The notes under the pieces were generated by a model that worked only from the letters and a program-made list of their open reading frames with translations, was not told where the DNA came from and did not search any database. A DNA stretch of 64,000 nucleotides from Paraphysoderma sedebokerense (taxonomy: Eukaryota; Blastocladiomycota; Physodermatomycetes; Physodermatales; Physodermataceae), in the NCBI GenBank assembly GCA_025602915.1, contig JAHLJZ010000059.1, positions 1 through 64,000 of the forward strand. Direction: 5' to 3'. Positions 1 to 14,079 of the stretch are shown here, piece after piece. The translations under genes and the position numbers were made by a program. Numbering within the stretch: the first letter of the stretch is position 1; the number at the start of each line of letters is the position of its first letter.

Positions 1-34
<34 letters not shown>
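1..34. repeat. Poly-T homopolymer at the window edge
   Basis: The first 34 bases are all T, followed by a T/G-rich stretch ending in an acceptor-like TAG at 66-68. It is best read as the polypyrimidine tract of an ATG2 intron, but such a run at an edge could also be a contig end or a homopolymer artefact. Confidence 0.7.
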
Positions 35-35
<1 letters not shown>

Positions 36-68
36 GTTGTTTGGTTTTGGTTTTTTGGTTGGATGTAG

Positions 69-2842
69 TGTCAGAATTATACAGAGTTGGTGAAATCTGA
101 TAAATTGAGGTTTACTATGCGATCTAGTGTCGGTGAAATTGGTCCTAAATCGGAGGTGAGTCGTGACATTCTTCTTTGACATCTCTTCATTTCTTTTTTC
201 TTTCGTTGTTGTTGTCGTTCCATCGTTGTTCCTCTTATTGTTTTGATGATTAACTTTGTTTTTTTTTTTTGTCCGGTTGGGTTTAGATGGAAATTACGAA
301 TCGGGATTTGGTTTTTGATGTTTGTGCCGATTCGTTTGTGAGTTTAAAAGATTTGTTGAATTTGTATCTCGATGAGTTGAGGTTATCGGGGACCAGGTAC
401 GTATCTTGAGTCTGTTTTCACGGTCGATTTAGTTTTTCGTTTTTCTTTTTGAATTAAGGAGACCATCAAAATGTGAGGTTGACTGTTGTTTGTTGTATAG
501 TGTGACGGAGGATTTTACGACAGAACCTACTACCGATCGAGAGAGCCAAAATACCCAAGAATTCGTGTACAATGACGTTTTGGGTATGCATTAACCTCGG
601 CTTCATGGTACTGTCAAAAAACAGGCAAAAAGATTTACAAATTTTATTTTCTATAGGTTCACTCGACGAAGATGCGTTCAAAGCACCTGAACCTCCGGAA
701 TCTTTGTCTTCCTCCAAATCGGACGAACTTCTAAGTATGACCATCGTTGAAGATTTTTACAACGTTGGTTCCAGTTTTGCGAATTTAGATATTCATCCAC
801 CTATTCGTGACGACGGGGATGATTCGTCGGTTGAAGTGGACGAGTTGGAGAAAAATAATGAGGAAGTTGAAGAGTCGATTAATGTGTTGGATACCACGGG
901 ATTTCAAATCGTAGATGATCATTTCGTGGTGGTTACTAAACCTGATGATAGCGATGGTTCAGATGAATTGAGGTCAGTTTTTCTTTGGTTTTATTCTTTT
1001 GTTTCGTGACGGAATATTAACGTTAGAATTCACATTATGTTTGATAAAGTAGTTATCCGAAACATATCTCTCGAGTACGATTTAAAGATTGTAACCTCAT
1101 TCTTCGTCTATACGAAGGATACGACTGGGAAATAACCCGACAATCTCAATTCGATTCATCTGGTTCATCTCCAAATTCGTTCACTCAAACTCCTAGTTCC
1201 CCCTCCACCAACGACTACCTCGGCCACTCTCCTTCTTCATCATCCTCGTATTCCTCACGAGCTGATCCTCTGAAGCAATTCTACAGATCATCGTCGTCTA
1301 AAGTTGATATTAAAATAAAAGGTCTCAGTTTAACGTATGACGAGTACCCATCCGATACTCAAGTTGCGTCGAGATTGATTCTTAAAGTGAAAGAATTCGA
1401 AGTACTAGATAACATCCAGTCATCTAGTTGGAAAAAATTCTGTTCACAGTTACGTGATGAGTATGAGAATATGACGAGGGAGTCCAAAAATGTTATGGTA
1501 AAGTTGGAGATGGTGGGGGTTAGACCTAATTTGGTGAGTCCAGCGGTGGAGTATAGATTGAAGGTACGTGATCTGAGTTGGGTTCTAAAAATAAGTTGAT
1601 GCTTATTGGTTGACTGTGATTCTTTTTTTTTTGCGTCGGTTTGTTTTTGTAGTTGCGTGTGACGCCGTTAAAGTTACATGTTGATCAAGATGCTCTGAAT
1701 ATGTTGATTACTTTTTTCACGTTTACTCCACCTGTTTCAACGGATACACGACCAAGTGACGACGACATGTATTTTCGTATGTTGAATTGTTCGATTTCTT
1801 TATTGATTTTAGAGAGTGATTGGCTAACCCTTTTTTTCTCGATGTAATTAGAGTTGGTGGAAATTCAACCCATAACGACGAGAATTGACTATAAACCTAA
1901 ACATGTGGATTATGGTCAACTCAAAAGTGGGAATTTAATTGAACTATTAAATTTCTTTCATTTAGAAGGAGCCGAAATGAATCTACGAGAAGTCAAAGTT
2001 ACAGGGGTAAAATTTTATTCTACCTTTTTCGCTGTAAATTTATATACTGATTGGTGCATGTATTCCGTTAGATTCAAGGCTGGACTCGATTAATCGAGGA
2101 AATTACGTCTACTTGGTTACCACATATAACGAAAACGCAAGTTCCAAATGTCGTTTCAGGGGTTGGACCAGTTCGATCGATTAGAAATATTGGAGCCGGT
2201 GTAGTCGATTTAGTGTTGTTACCTATCGAACAGTACAAAAAAGACGGTCGAATAATCAAAGGGTTACAAAAAGGTGCACAATCATTCGTTAAAACTGCTG
2301 CAGTTGAAACACTCTCCTTGGGTACCAAAATCGCAGTCGGAACAACAGCGTTACTAGAACAAGCAGATGAACTGTTAAGTTCCCCGGGTACCGGTACTCC
2401 GCACGACTACATGACTGGAACTTCTTCTTCTACGTCTATCACACACCAAGTCAATGCAGAAACTGTGAGTCGGTATGCTGAACAACCGTCCGATATTGCA
2501 GAAGGATTATCGTTGGGGTATAAATCTTTAGCCAAGAATGTTAACAGCGCGGTAAAAACTATATACGCTATTCCAATGGAAGTCTACGAACGTGACGGTG
2601 CACAGGTAATTATTCTTTGTGTTTTTCAGTTTTATATGTAGTTGCGTTTAGCCCCGTATGTTAACTGTGTAAATTTTATTCAGGGATCCGTAAAAGCAGT
2701 GGTAAAAGCGGTTCCAATCGCTGCGGTGTTAACAATGACGGGAATTACCTCTGCAGTGGGTAAAACATTAATGGGGATTCGTAATACGATTGATAAAACT
2801 AAGAAATATGAGGTTGAAGATAAGTATAAACGGAAATCATAG
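69..2842 (+). CDS. ATG2: Autophagy-related protein ATG2, C-terminal part (5' end outside window)
   Basis: ATG2 is the bridge-like lipid transfer protein that moves phospholipids from the ER to the growing phagophore, working with ATG9 and ATG18/WIPI. The C-terminal 680 or so codons are visible in nine exons: 69-155, 287-396, 501-583, 657-972, 1053-1563, 1653-1776, 1852-2006, 2072-2605 and 2684-2842, with consistent phases. Typical family stretches are RVRFKDCNLILRLYEGYDWE, the LHVDQDALNML segment, IDYKPKHVDYGQLKSGN with NFFHLEGAEMNLR, and a C-terminal amphipathic helical region beginning IRNIGAGVVDLVLLPIEQY. These cover the ATG2 CAD region and the lipid-binding C-tail. The N-terminal chorein domain lies upstream of the window. 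It is convergent with eIF5B, with only about 260 bp between the two stop codons. Confidence 0.95.
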
Positions 2843-3103
2843 ACCGGATTAAAACATTTTCTTGTTTGGTTTGGTTGTACATGTTGTATTATACTCGAAA
2901 TTTATAAATTTATAAACAGTACCATAATATTTGTATATCATGTTGATATGGATGGTGTATATATAATCCAGTATTCTAAACAACGAATAGAGTATTGAGT
3001 GTAGCAAAAAAGCATTCTTGATGTATTTATTCTTGGATTGTGTAACTTTCCGAGGCTCTTTGAGCATTCGTTAACAGTATTAGATTTCCAATAGTCATAC
3101 AAA

Positions 3104-6100
3104 TTAAGTAATATTGAGCATCTTTTTCAATTTAATGACTACCGCCCAATCTTCTTTTGCTAAATCGTTTTTAAAGTTTTCTTTGAGGATATCAATGGAT
3201 TGACGAGTAATCTAGTAATCATTCAAATTATCACGTTAGAATCAATGAATCAAAAACTAGACAAGAATCAAGCAGAGATTGTTTTTGGGCACAAACCTTA
3301 GAAATCAATTCATCTTTATCCGTGAAATGTCTACCATACATTTTAGGATTCTCATAAACCGGACACTCAATTTTAATAGCCACACCCGCTCCAGCTTGAC
3401 CCCTCTTTACACTTTCTACACTACGATGATTAATTTCCATACTGGCAACTTTTCCAATAGATATCGGTTTCTTATCGGGACCTAAAACGCATAAGGGTGT
3501 GCCTACTCGTAGGATACCTTCTACTACGTCGACTCCTAACACGATGGGATCACGTTTGTTGAAAACTGCTCCGGGAATGATTTTTAGGACACAAGGGAAT
3601 ACAGCGACTGGGGCGGCGTCTTTGCGTTTTTGTTCAAGCATGTCCTGTATGGTTGAAGCAACGATGATTTGTTAGTTTCATAGATTTTAAATGGGAAGGA
3701 ACAAGGAACATACGTTATGGTACGCCGTGAATTGATCAAACAAATGGTAGATGATGTCGGCTTTGAAAACTCTAACACCCAATTCTTCCGCCAAATCTGA
3801 GGCATCTTTGTCCACTTTCACATCAAAACACAACATCACCGCAAACTCCTTGGCACTATCCAACATAACTGAAGCCCTCATCACATCCTTTTTATGTACA
3901 GGACCGATATTGATTCCACTCACCGGAATCTTTGAATCTTTGAGGAACTGTAACAAGGCTTCCAACGAACCAAGTGTAGATGCTTGTACACAGACACCTT
4001 TACCGGATTTGTCAATGAATGATAACAGATCCTTAAGATCGGACATGACTTCTTCTTTCAATTCTTCTTCGTCGTCGTCGGGACCGACAACCATCAATCG
4101 AGAACCGGCAATGGCCTTTTCAAGACCGTTGGCACAGATTTTTACACCCATGGCGGCTTTAATGGCTTTATGATGAACATAAGCGGACTGGATATAGGTA
4201 AGAACAGTAAGAATGGGGATAGGATGATCAGAACCGAAGTATACGTCGTGAAACATGTCTTTGATAACTGACCTTGATTCTCAATTCCTTCATTGGTTGA
4301 GGCGTCAACAACGCTCTCACATTTGTCACAATTGGACCGTCGAGACCACAAGTCACAATCCGGTCGCTTTCCCTTAACCAACCATTCACCAAAATGACAT
4401 CAATTGTGGTACCCAATCCTTCCACAACTTTTACTTCCAACACAGTGGCTTCCAATTCACTCAAATACATCAACTTATCACTCATACGGGACTGAGTCAA
4501 TTCCACCAGCAATCTCAACATATCGGGTATACCCTCTCCAGTGATGGCACTTGTGGGCACCAGTGATACGTATTTGGCGAAGTTCTTGTTTTCGTAGTAC
4601 AGGGTTGCGTTTAAACCTTGTTCGGCGAATAACGTGATAGTTTGGGATACTCTTTGTTGGAATTCTTTGATGACATGGGGTTTCTGTTTCGAGAGTGTCA
4701 ATTCAACGGGTTCGTTGGGATGTGCTTGCCAATCGTAAATACGATCAATTTTATTAAGCGCGACAATAAACGGAGTTTTGCGTTGACGAAGAAGATTGAG
4801 AGACTCTAAAGTTTGTTGTTCGAGACCATGCTACAACACACAAAAATTAATATTCCGTAACATCTCCAATGAAATACAATTATACTACTAGGATGAAAGT
4901 AAGACAAACCATAATATCCACGACCAAAATCGCAATGTTACACAAACTGCTACCTCTCGTTCTCAGGTTGGTAAAACTTTCGTGCCCGGGAGTATCAATA
5001 ATTAATAACCCCGGCACTTTGTAGTCAAACATCACGCCGGACGATTCGTTCCTCATATTGTCCAATAATTCGGTTTTGGATTTGATAGCATCCACAGGGA
5101 AGTAAGTAGCACCAATTTGTTGCGTGATACCTCCGGCTTCACCTTCTTGAACATTGGTTTGTCGAATCTTATCCAAAAGTTTGGTTTTACCTGTATCTAC
5201 GTGACCAAGAATACAACAAATAGGAGAACGAAGATCTTCGACAGATCGGGCGGCAAGCGCTTCTTGATGTCGTTTCTGTGATGAAAATATCAATTCGTTA
5301 GGTAGGGGCGAGTGAACGTAGAAACAGTTAAAATTATACCTTTCGCCGATCTGCTGCAGCATCCTTCCTTGCCTTTTCCATTTTTGCGGTGGTGGATAGT
5401 TCTTCCTCCTCTGAATCCTCGTCACTGCTGTCTGTTTCATCTTCGTCCGACTCTTCTTCTGATGATTCCTCACTCTCTGATTCTTCCTGTTTCTTCGAAA
5501 CTGATTTAGCAGGACTTTTACTTTTCTGTGGCTTCTCCTCTTTTTCAGATTCAGATTCATCTTCCCAACTTTCCTTGGCGTCCGCTGCCTCCTTGTCTGC
5601 TTCATCCTCCGTAGATTCTTCCCAAGACTCTTTCACGTCTTCTTCAGCATTTTCAGCTTGTTCTTCGGTTTCAGATTCTTCCCAAGATTCTTTGGTCGAT
5701 TCGACTTCCTCTTGTTTCGGTTCAGCCTTAGGTTGCTTCTCCTCAGTTTTTGGGGGAGCTTGAGATTGCTGCTGCTGGGCCCCACGCTTCTTGCGGTTAT
5801 TGTAGATCGGTCGTTTCTTCTTTTCAGGACTACCGGCTTGCGATTGTTCTAAGGCAGCGACTTTGACGCCTGCGATGACAAACCGTTACAGAACAGTCTA
5901 TTGAGAGAATAAAAACAAATAAGACGAGCACATACCTTGATCAAGTAGTTGCTGTAGCTTTAATTTGGCACGCTGCTGCGCCTCTTTCTGAGCTTTTGTC
6001 AGCAGTTTGCCTTCCTTCTTGAGCTGTTCACGTTTGGCCTGAAAGGAAAGATTTTGTGAGTTTTCACTCTTTAATACAAGTTCCAGAGAGTGCATCAATA

Positions 6101-7419
6101 TCAACCTTTTCTTTCTCTTTTTTGCGCTGCCTTGCTTCTTCGGCTTTTCGTTCCTCTTCTTCGATTCGCCTCCTCTCTTCTTCTTCTATCTTTCTTGCCT
6201 CTTCTTCTTTCCTCCTTGCTTCTTCTTCTGCGGCACGCTGTTGAGCAATCATAGCTTGCAAGGCAGCCACCGGAGCACCTTTGTAAACGTAACATAAAGT
6301 ATTAGCTTTAAACGAGTATGACCGAAAGATTACCCAACGTAAATATACCTTTTCGTTTCTTCACTGGGGCGGCCGCAGGGGCTTCTTCAGCGGCTTCGCC
6401 CTTTTTCTTCTTTTTCTTCTTTTTCTTATTCTTCGATGCAGCTCCTGCTCCTTCACCTTCACCTTCGTCTTCTTCGTCATCATTCTCTTCAGCATCTTTC
6501 AGTGGAGATTGTGACGGAGTAGGCTGTTTAGCCGGTTTGGTCGGAGTTGATTTGGATTCTGGTTTTGATGAAGTTTCGCCGAACACTTCAGCATCTTCTT
6601 TCGCTTGTTGAGCTTTTTTCGCAGCAGCAGCAGCCTTTTTCTGTGCTTTCTGTCGTTCTTTCTTCTCGCGTTCTTTTTCCTTTTTACTTTTGATTTTCAC
6701 CTCTCCAGTGGTGGATGAAGTTTCGGCATCTTCAAAATCATCAGGCGTCGGTGTTGACTTTCCGTTCGTCTTTTTAGCGGATGGAGCTTCCTGCTTGGCG
6801 GATGGCTTGGCTTCGTTCTCTTTCTCTTCTGTTGAGTCAGCCTCATTTTCGTCGACATCATTATTCCCAGCATCGTCTAGCTGAGATAACAAATCAAATG
6901 ATGCGACAGGCTTATGCTTTTTGTTCCCATTTTTGTTCGCGGGTTTGAATTCTTCGTCGCTTTCATCAGCGGGTGCAGTCAACGAGTCGACATTATCATT
7001 TTCTTCCTTTGACGACTTTTGAGCACTGAAAAGAAATGTAAATTTAATTTGAAATTGCATTAGAGTCTCAAATTGCGGATATGTTTAATATGCTCTCGAG
7101 AAATCTGTGATGACCGTAACCGATGCATACCCTTTATTCTTTCCCTTCTTGTTTTTCTTATTTTTGGCGGCAGAAGCCATCTGGGCCATCAATCCACCGA
7201 GCTCGTTCCCTTCCTCATCCTTGTTGAAATTCTCTGCGTCGACAGCGTCATCGTTTGCGGGGGGTGCCAAAACTGTGGCGTCCTGTTCAAAATCTTCATC
7301 CCTTTGAAGCAATAATTTATCGAGTCAGACATATGCCGGGAATTAAAATGGAGGATTGCCATCGGAGAGATCACATACCAGTAATCGTTTCCCTTCTTGT
7401 TGTTTTTCTTTTTACCCAT
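3104..7419 (-). CDS. FUN12: Eukaryotic translation initiation factor 5B (ribosome-subunit-joining GTPase)
   Basis: eIF5B is the IF2-type GTPase that promotes 60S joining at the end of initiation. I read eleven exons: 7379-7419, 7131-7301, 6349-7025, 6106-6278, 5936-6038, 5340-5869, 4910-5275, 4273-4830, 3714-4187, 3297-3644 and 3104-3211, giving 1182 residues, normal for a fungal eIF5B. The start is [14 protein letters not shown]. Residues 1-565 or so are highly charged and probably disordered: lysine-rich tracts, a long EEE/RRK coiled stretch, and three repeats of KESWE(E/D). The G domain follows with [12 protein letters not shown] (G1), [12 protein letters not shown] (switch), IDTPGHESF (G3) and [11 protein letters not shown] (G4). 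Domains II-IV follow, ending in [13 protein letters not shown] and a KLKKM tail. The last exon lies in a frame distinct from the one before it, and the join restores the conserved C-terminus. It is divergent from UGP1 with a 546 bp upstream gap. Confidence 0.95.
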
Positions 7420-7965
7420 GATGCTTTATGTAGGCTAATGTACGGGGGGTACAGTGAATCGATAAAGCTATGACTCTATAAGTGGGACCAAATTAGAACG
7501 TGTTTGCTTATTTAATCACGTGACTAACTGTTCCCTGGTGACGGTATGCATCTTACCCCTGGGAGCAAAGCACATCTTCGAATGGGCTATGAGGGGAATG
7601 GATCTTCAAAAGACATTGGGTCGAAAATTATTTTAATCCTTCTTCATCCTATTAAAGGACATTGTGACGCTTCGGTCCGTTTACGTTACATCCTGTAATT
7701 ACAGATAAGTTCATCAATCATGCAAGGCCAGTAGTCCCTGTGCAGGTTATCGTTTACAGCCGCATCGATGAAAGATTGGGGTGTAGATATAAGCGAATTT
7801 AATTAGACGAATGCCATATTACAATAATATCAATCTTTTTAATAAATTTAGTTGATTGGGCCACGTGCATTCCTTCGCCAGGGATATTCGCCCTGTTCCT
7901 CCTCTCGCATTCCTCACATTCCCTCGCAGCATCATCAACAAACAATTCCATCGTCACATCTCGCT
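7420..7965. promoter_or_regulatory. Shared upstream region of eIF5B and UGP1
   Basis: This 546 bp gap between divergently transcribed start codons must hold both promoters. I see no conserved element I can name; it is mildly AT-rich near 7800-7850 and CT-rich just before the UGP1 start. Confidence 0.5.
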
Positions 7966-10318
<2,353 letters not shown>

Positions 10319-11034
10319 ATTTGGTATTGAAGAAGTTCAGGAAACATCATTTGGAAGCTTTTGTATTTTTAATGGTCCTTTATGGTACTGGGTATGAAGG
10401 TACGATAGAGGATTGCAAGTCAACAAATTATAAAACAGGGTTCGAAATCGTCCAGGAGGGAATACCAGTAGAAATGAGCGTTGCGAATAATTTTCACTTT
10501 TTGGTTGCGAGATTTATGTATAAGATAAAATAAAGATTATTATATTTGGGCCATCTCGACTATCTGTATTGACAATTCTTACTTCCACATCTCGTTTCCC
10601 TGAGCATGCCGAAACCAGCAAGCAATACGAAACAGCGACACTTGACTGTTACCTGGCTACAGAAGTACGTATTCAGAAATAAATTCGCAGAGGTTAGGGG
10701 ACAGACCCTACATTTTGCGGTACTGGCATAGATATTGAAGTAGAAGTCATTAATTATCTGGCGCTGAAAGCTACATACTGCACCAACGGAGCAACCATGG
10801 CATTGACGACGCCATGCATGCGCGCTGCTGCTAGTAATTGGGACAGCGAACAAATCTCAAATCAGGTTTTTGTATTATTCGCAATTCGCAGGAACAATTT
10901 CAATATTGCTATTCCAATTTTGGATTCTAATTATTTCTCTATTCTCAATACCATTCGCCACTGATATATTCATATTTGTAAGAAACATTCAAACCTGGCT
11001 TACACGGCAGAATGTTCCTTCAAGCACTTAGAAA
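10319..11034. other. Gene-free spacer between convergent UGP1 and CLUAP1
   Basis: This is 716 bp between two stop codons. Short ORFs occur on both strands (for example a 97-residue one on the minus strand at 10560-10853), but none shows a recognisable domain, start context or splice support. It probably holds only the two 3' UTRs. Confidence 0.5.
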
Positions 11035-13598
11035 TTAAAAATCATTATCACTACCGGCACCACTACCTCCACCGGATTCATTATCGTCTTCATCAGCATC
11101 AATTTCACCACTTTCTCTGTTTCTTCTACCGATATTATACCCCTCGTCATCGTCATTATCGAAATCGATGTCAAACGCGTTACTCGAATTTTGACTTCTA
11201 TAATTATTAGATCTACGGCCAGAAAATCGAGGTCGGTTGTTTGATTGGTAAAATTGGGTGGACTGTGTTGGATTCAAATTTCGATTGAAGGATGAAGCGA
11301 TATCCGAGACGTTTGGATTTGATAATTGAATGGAGGAACCGCGTAGTTGGAGGTCTGAGTCGCGAAAAAAGAGATCATCCTGTTTATGTGCGAGTATTGT
11401 GACGAAAGTAGGTAAGGGTTACTGCGTGCGAAAGGGCAGGAAGGAATAAATAATACGGCATTACATCATCGTCTAGACCCATCTCATCATCTTCATTTCT
11501 GATACCGAGGTCGTCATTTGATCCCATTGCCACGGATTGAACGCTTTCGTTTCTCGTGCCTGATAATAGTGACCATGAACTCAGCGATCACATGAAAATC
11601 TAATTTTTAAAACAAAGTTTAAGCCAGTTGACAAACCTTTTGTTTTTTTGCACCCCGAAATCTTTCTACTCGGCAATTCTTCGGAATCTAAATCATCGTT
11701 ATCATATTTCATCATCACTTCCTCTCCATCGTCATCTCCATTTTCGGTGACAATCGTAAAGTCGCCACCTAATTCCCCGTCACCACGTAGAAGGCGTAGC
11801 TCTTCCTCTTTTATTCTTGATTGCATTTTTTTCAATGTTATCTCGCTTTCCTGTTGATCATGTTATGTTGGAAGTAGCCAAGATGTTACAACGAGTGTAC
11901 TCACGACCGAGGCATTGATATTCAAAGATTACCTCTTGTTTGTCTTGATCAATGCGATTATAGTCCTCCAATTGTTGCTCTAGGTACGCCATATTTCTAA
12001 ATTTCTCAATGTAACTGGAATAAACATGTACCAGTTCCTGTTCAATCTTTTCGAATTCGTCCATAAAAGCCGGTCTATCAAATTTCAAACACGAATCCAT
12101 AGTTTCGTTCAGCCCTTTTACTTCGAATTCATAGAGCATGATGCGGGACTCAAGCTAATAATGAAATGAATGCAGACCTAACTCCCATCAAACTTTTTAA
12201 TCTTTTCTCTTTTCTTTCCAACTCATCCTTTTTCTTCTCGATTTTGCTTTTCAGGTTTCCAGAATCAGCGTTCAAATTCTCTATTGCGGCTTTGGTATTG
12301 GCAATTTGATCTTGAACTTGCGAAAGTTGAACCTTGATTGCTGTTTCGATAACTGGAAGGTCAATCTGTCGCGAAATCGCGCGAGATCGCGAATCCTATT
12401 GCATCCAAGCAAGACAAGAGAAAGAATATTCGAACATTCGAAATGAATTGTAGGAAATAGTGAGAAAAAAAAATAACTTACCCTGAGTTCCAGTTCTTTA
12501 CCGAGCATATCATATAAACTAGCACCTTTTTCAGTTATTTCCATTGCCAACTGCCTCGCCGTCCGAATCATTGATAATTTGGAATTAAAATCTTCGAATT
12601 CTGATGATGTATTCTAATACATAATGTGTATGATTAAAGTTATGTTGCATCTCGGGGTTAAGGATACCTATTGCAGCATGGTCGTTGATTTGGGGGCGTG
12701 CCACCCTTAATTACCTCATCTTCAATTTCGTCCTCACCCTGCACGATTTTCAAAGCATCATGCAGAAGAGAAGCAATCTTCAATAATTCTTTCACGGCGT
12801 ATCCGTCAGCTGAATATAACTTTCGAGTGTTCAGTTTGATATGTGCTTTCGTCGCCTTAGATTTTTGAGAAGTGCAATAATTGTAGGGATTTGAAAAATA
12901 TGAGTGCAGATAAATTGAAAATGAGATAATCCACCATTAGAGATTATGAAACATCGGATTAATAAATGAATGACAGAAATGCTAGTTACCATCAATTGTG
13001 CTATGGATTTGACGAAGATAACACGATCTTGTTCTGTACTTGTGTCCATCGGTAACTCGATCGAAGCATCGTAACTACATCAAAGCACAGAAACTTCTAT
13101 CAATAAACCTACTTTTTCAGCATTTAATTGGGATCTGGGAGTTTATGTTAATTGCATTTCGAAGACCGTAGGCCACCGCATGCAATCTGGCAACCGGTCG
13201 CACGAGCCTAATGGAAACTAACGTTTTCACCCATTGATCTCTACTATCAGACACCAATTTATACCACTTCCCTATTATACTAAGCTAGTAACAAAAACAA
13301 ATGTTGTATATCATGTAAAAACGGCTATATACATACCAATGCACCATCCACGCCACCAATTCTTTTATTAGCTCAAAATTAGGTGTTTTAAAACTCTCCA
13401 TTGAAACCACTCGATCATGGTAACCTAATGCTTTCATCTTCTCAATAAATACTATTTCATATTGAATGTAGTCGTGGCCGATTCGGGGTGGATCCAGATG
13501 CGGTGATGGGAAAGTTTCAAGCGAAGAGGTTAGGGCGGAGATAATACAGGAATGTGAGTTCCAAAGCAGATATTACTTTTCAATTCTCTGTATGACAT
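11035..13598 (-). CDS. CLUAP1: Clusterin-associated protein 1 / intraflagellar transport protein IFT38
   Basis: IFT38 is a subunit of the IFT-B complex that carries cargo along the ciliary axoneme by kinesin-2. Ten exons: 13577-13598, 13337-13451, 12990-13074, 12715-12855, 12482-12613, 12178-12395, 11933-12074, 11637-11850, 11465-11559 and 11035-11379, 502 residues with phases closing exactly. The N-terminal calponin-homology-like domain reads [39 protein letters not shown], then [20 protein letters not shown]. The middle is a long coiled coil (about 165-345), including [20 protein letters not shown] and [18 protein letters not shown]. The tail is acidic and ends in GSDNDF, like animal CLUAP1 (which ends SDNDF). 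The first coding exon is only 22 nt. IFT proteins are absent from fungi without flagella, so this gene says the organism makes motile zoospores. Confidence 0.93.
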
Positions 13599-13671
13599 GA
13601 TAAGTTCTTCCAGAGATATTTGTAGTGATTTGGTGGTGACTAATTATAATATATTTAAATGGAGTACAGAA

Positions 13672-14026
13672 ATGTCGACAGAGGAGGTAAAGGAAGTGCG
13701 ACTGACGCGTCAGGATGTCAAGGACGCCCGATTGGACATCTCAATGCAAATCAGAGATCAATATCAATTATTAGTTTTAAGTGATAACATTAGGGGTGAT
13801 AGAAAAGAGTATCGGGAGAATAATAGAATGGATATACCTAATCTTCCAGGATATTTTAACATTACATTATATTATGTCATGATTATAGCTAAAGTGTCCT
13901 GTATCTCTGTCGCGCCATGATCCCAAGACTTTCATCCAATTCGATAATAGTGACTATTCCCTCTCTAAAAGACAACCTAAATCTATAGTTCCTTCGATAG
14001 ACCTTAGCTCTACTATCCTTGTTTGA
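13672..14026 (+). CDS. Possible small two-exon gene between CLUAP1 and TRM13
   Basis: An ATG at 13672, about 70 bp from the CLUAP1 start on the opposite strand, opens a charged stretch reading MSTEEVKEVRLTRQDVKDAR and then LDISMQIRDQYQLL. A weak donor at 13774 and an acceptor after TTATAG at 13888 would remove a strongly AT-rich 115-nt intron. That would join a second open stretch, LKCPVSLSRHDPKTFIQFDN onward, ending at 14026 (79 residues). Without splicing the frame stays open to 13920. The N-terminal TRQDVKDARL...RDQ faintly recalls NDUFB7 of complex I, but the cysteine pattern of that family is missing. I do not recognise the protein and this may not be a gene. Confidence 0.3.
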
Positions 14027-14079
14027 ATATCAGATACCAAATGCTGATATTCCGCCAATGGGAACATTCAAACATAAAT

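Noticed and set aside
5312-5763. Plus-strand Ser/Phe-rich ORFs opposite eIF5B
   Set aside because: They are the antisense of Glu/Lys-rich codons in the eIF5B N-terminus, a composition artefact.
6318-6884. Further plus-strand ORFs rich in Phe/Ser opposite eIF5B exon 3
   Set aside because: Antisense shadows of Lys/Glu/Ala tracts, no domain.
10430-10460. tRNA-like GGTTCGAAATC box
   Set aside because: No A box at the right distance and no foldable acceptor stem around it.
10560-10853. Minus-strand 97-residue Cys-containing ORF and the opposite plus-strand frame downstream of UGP1
   Set aside because: No domain, no start context, no splice partners; the plus frame has internal stops. Most likely 3' UTR or intergenic.
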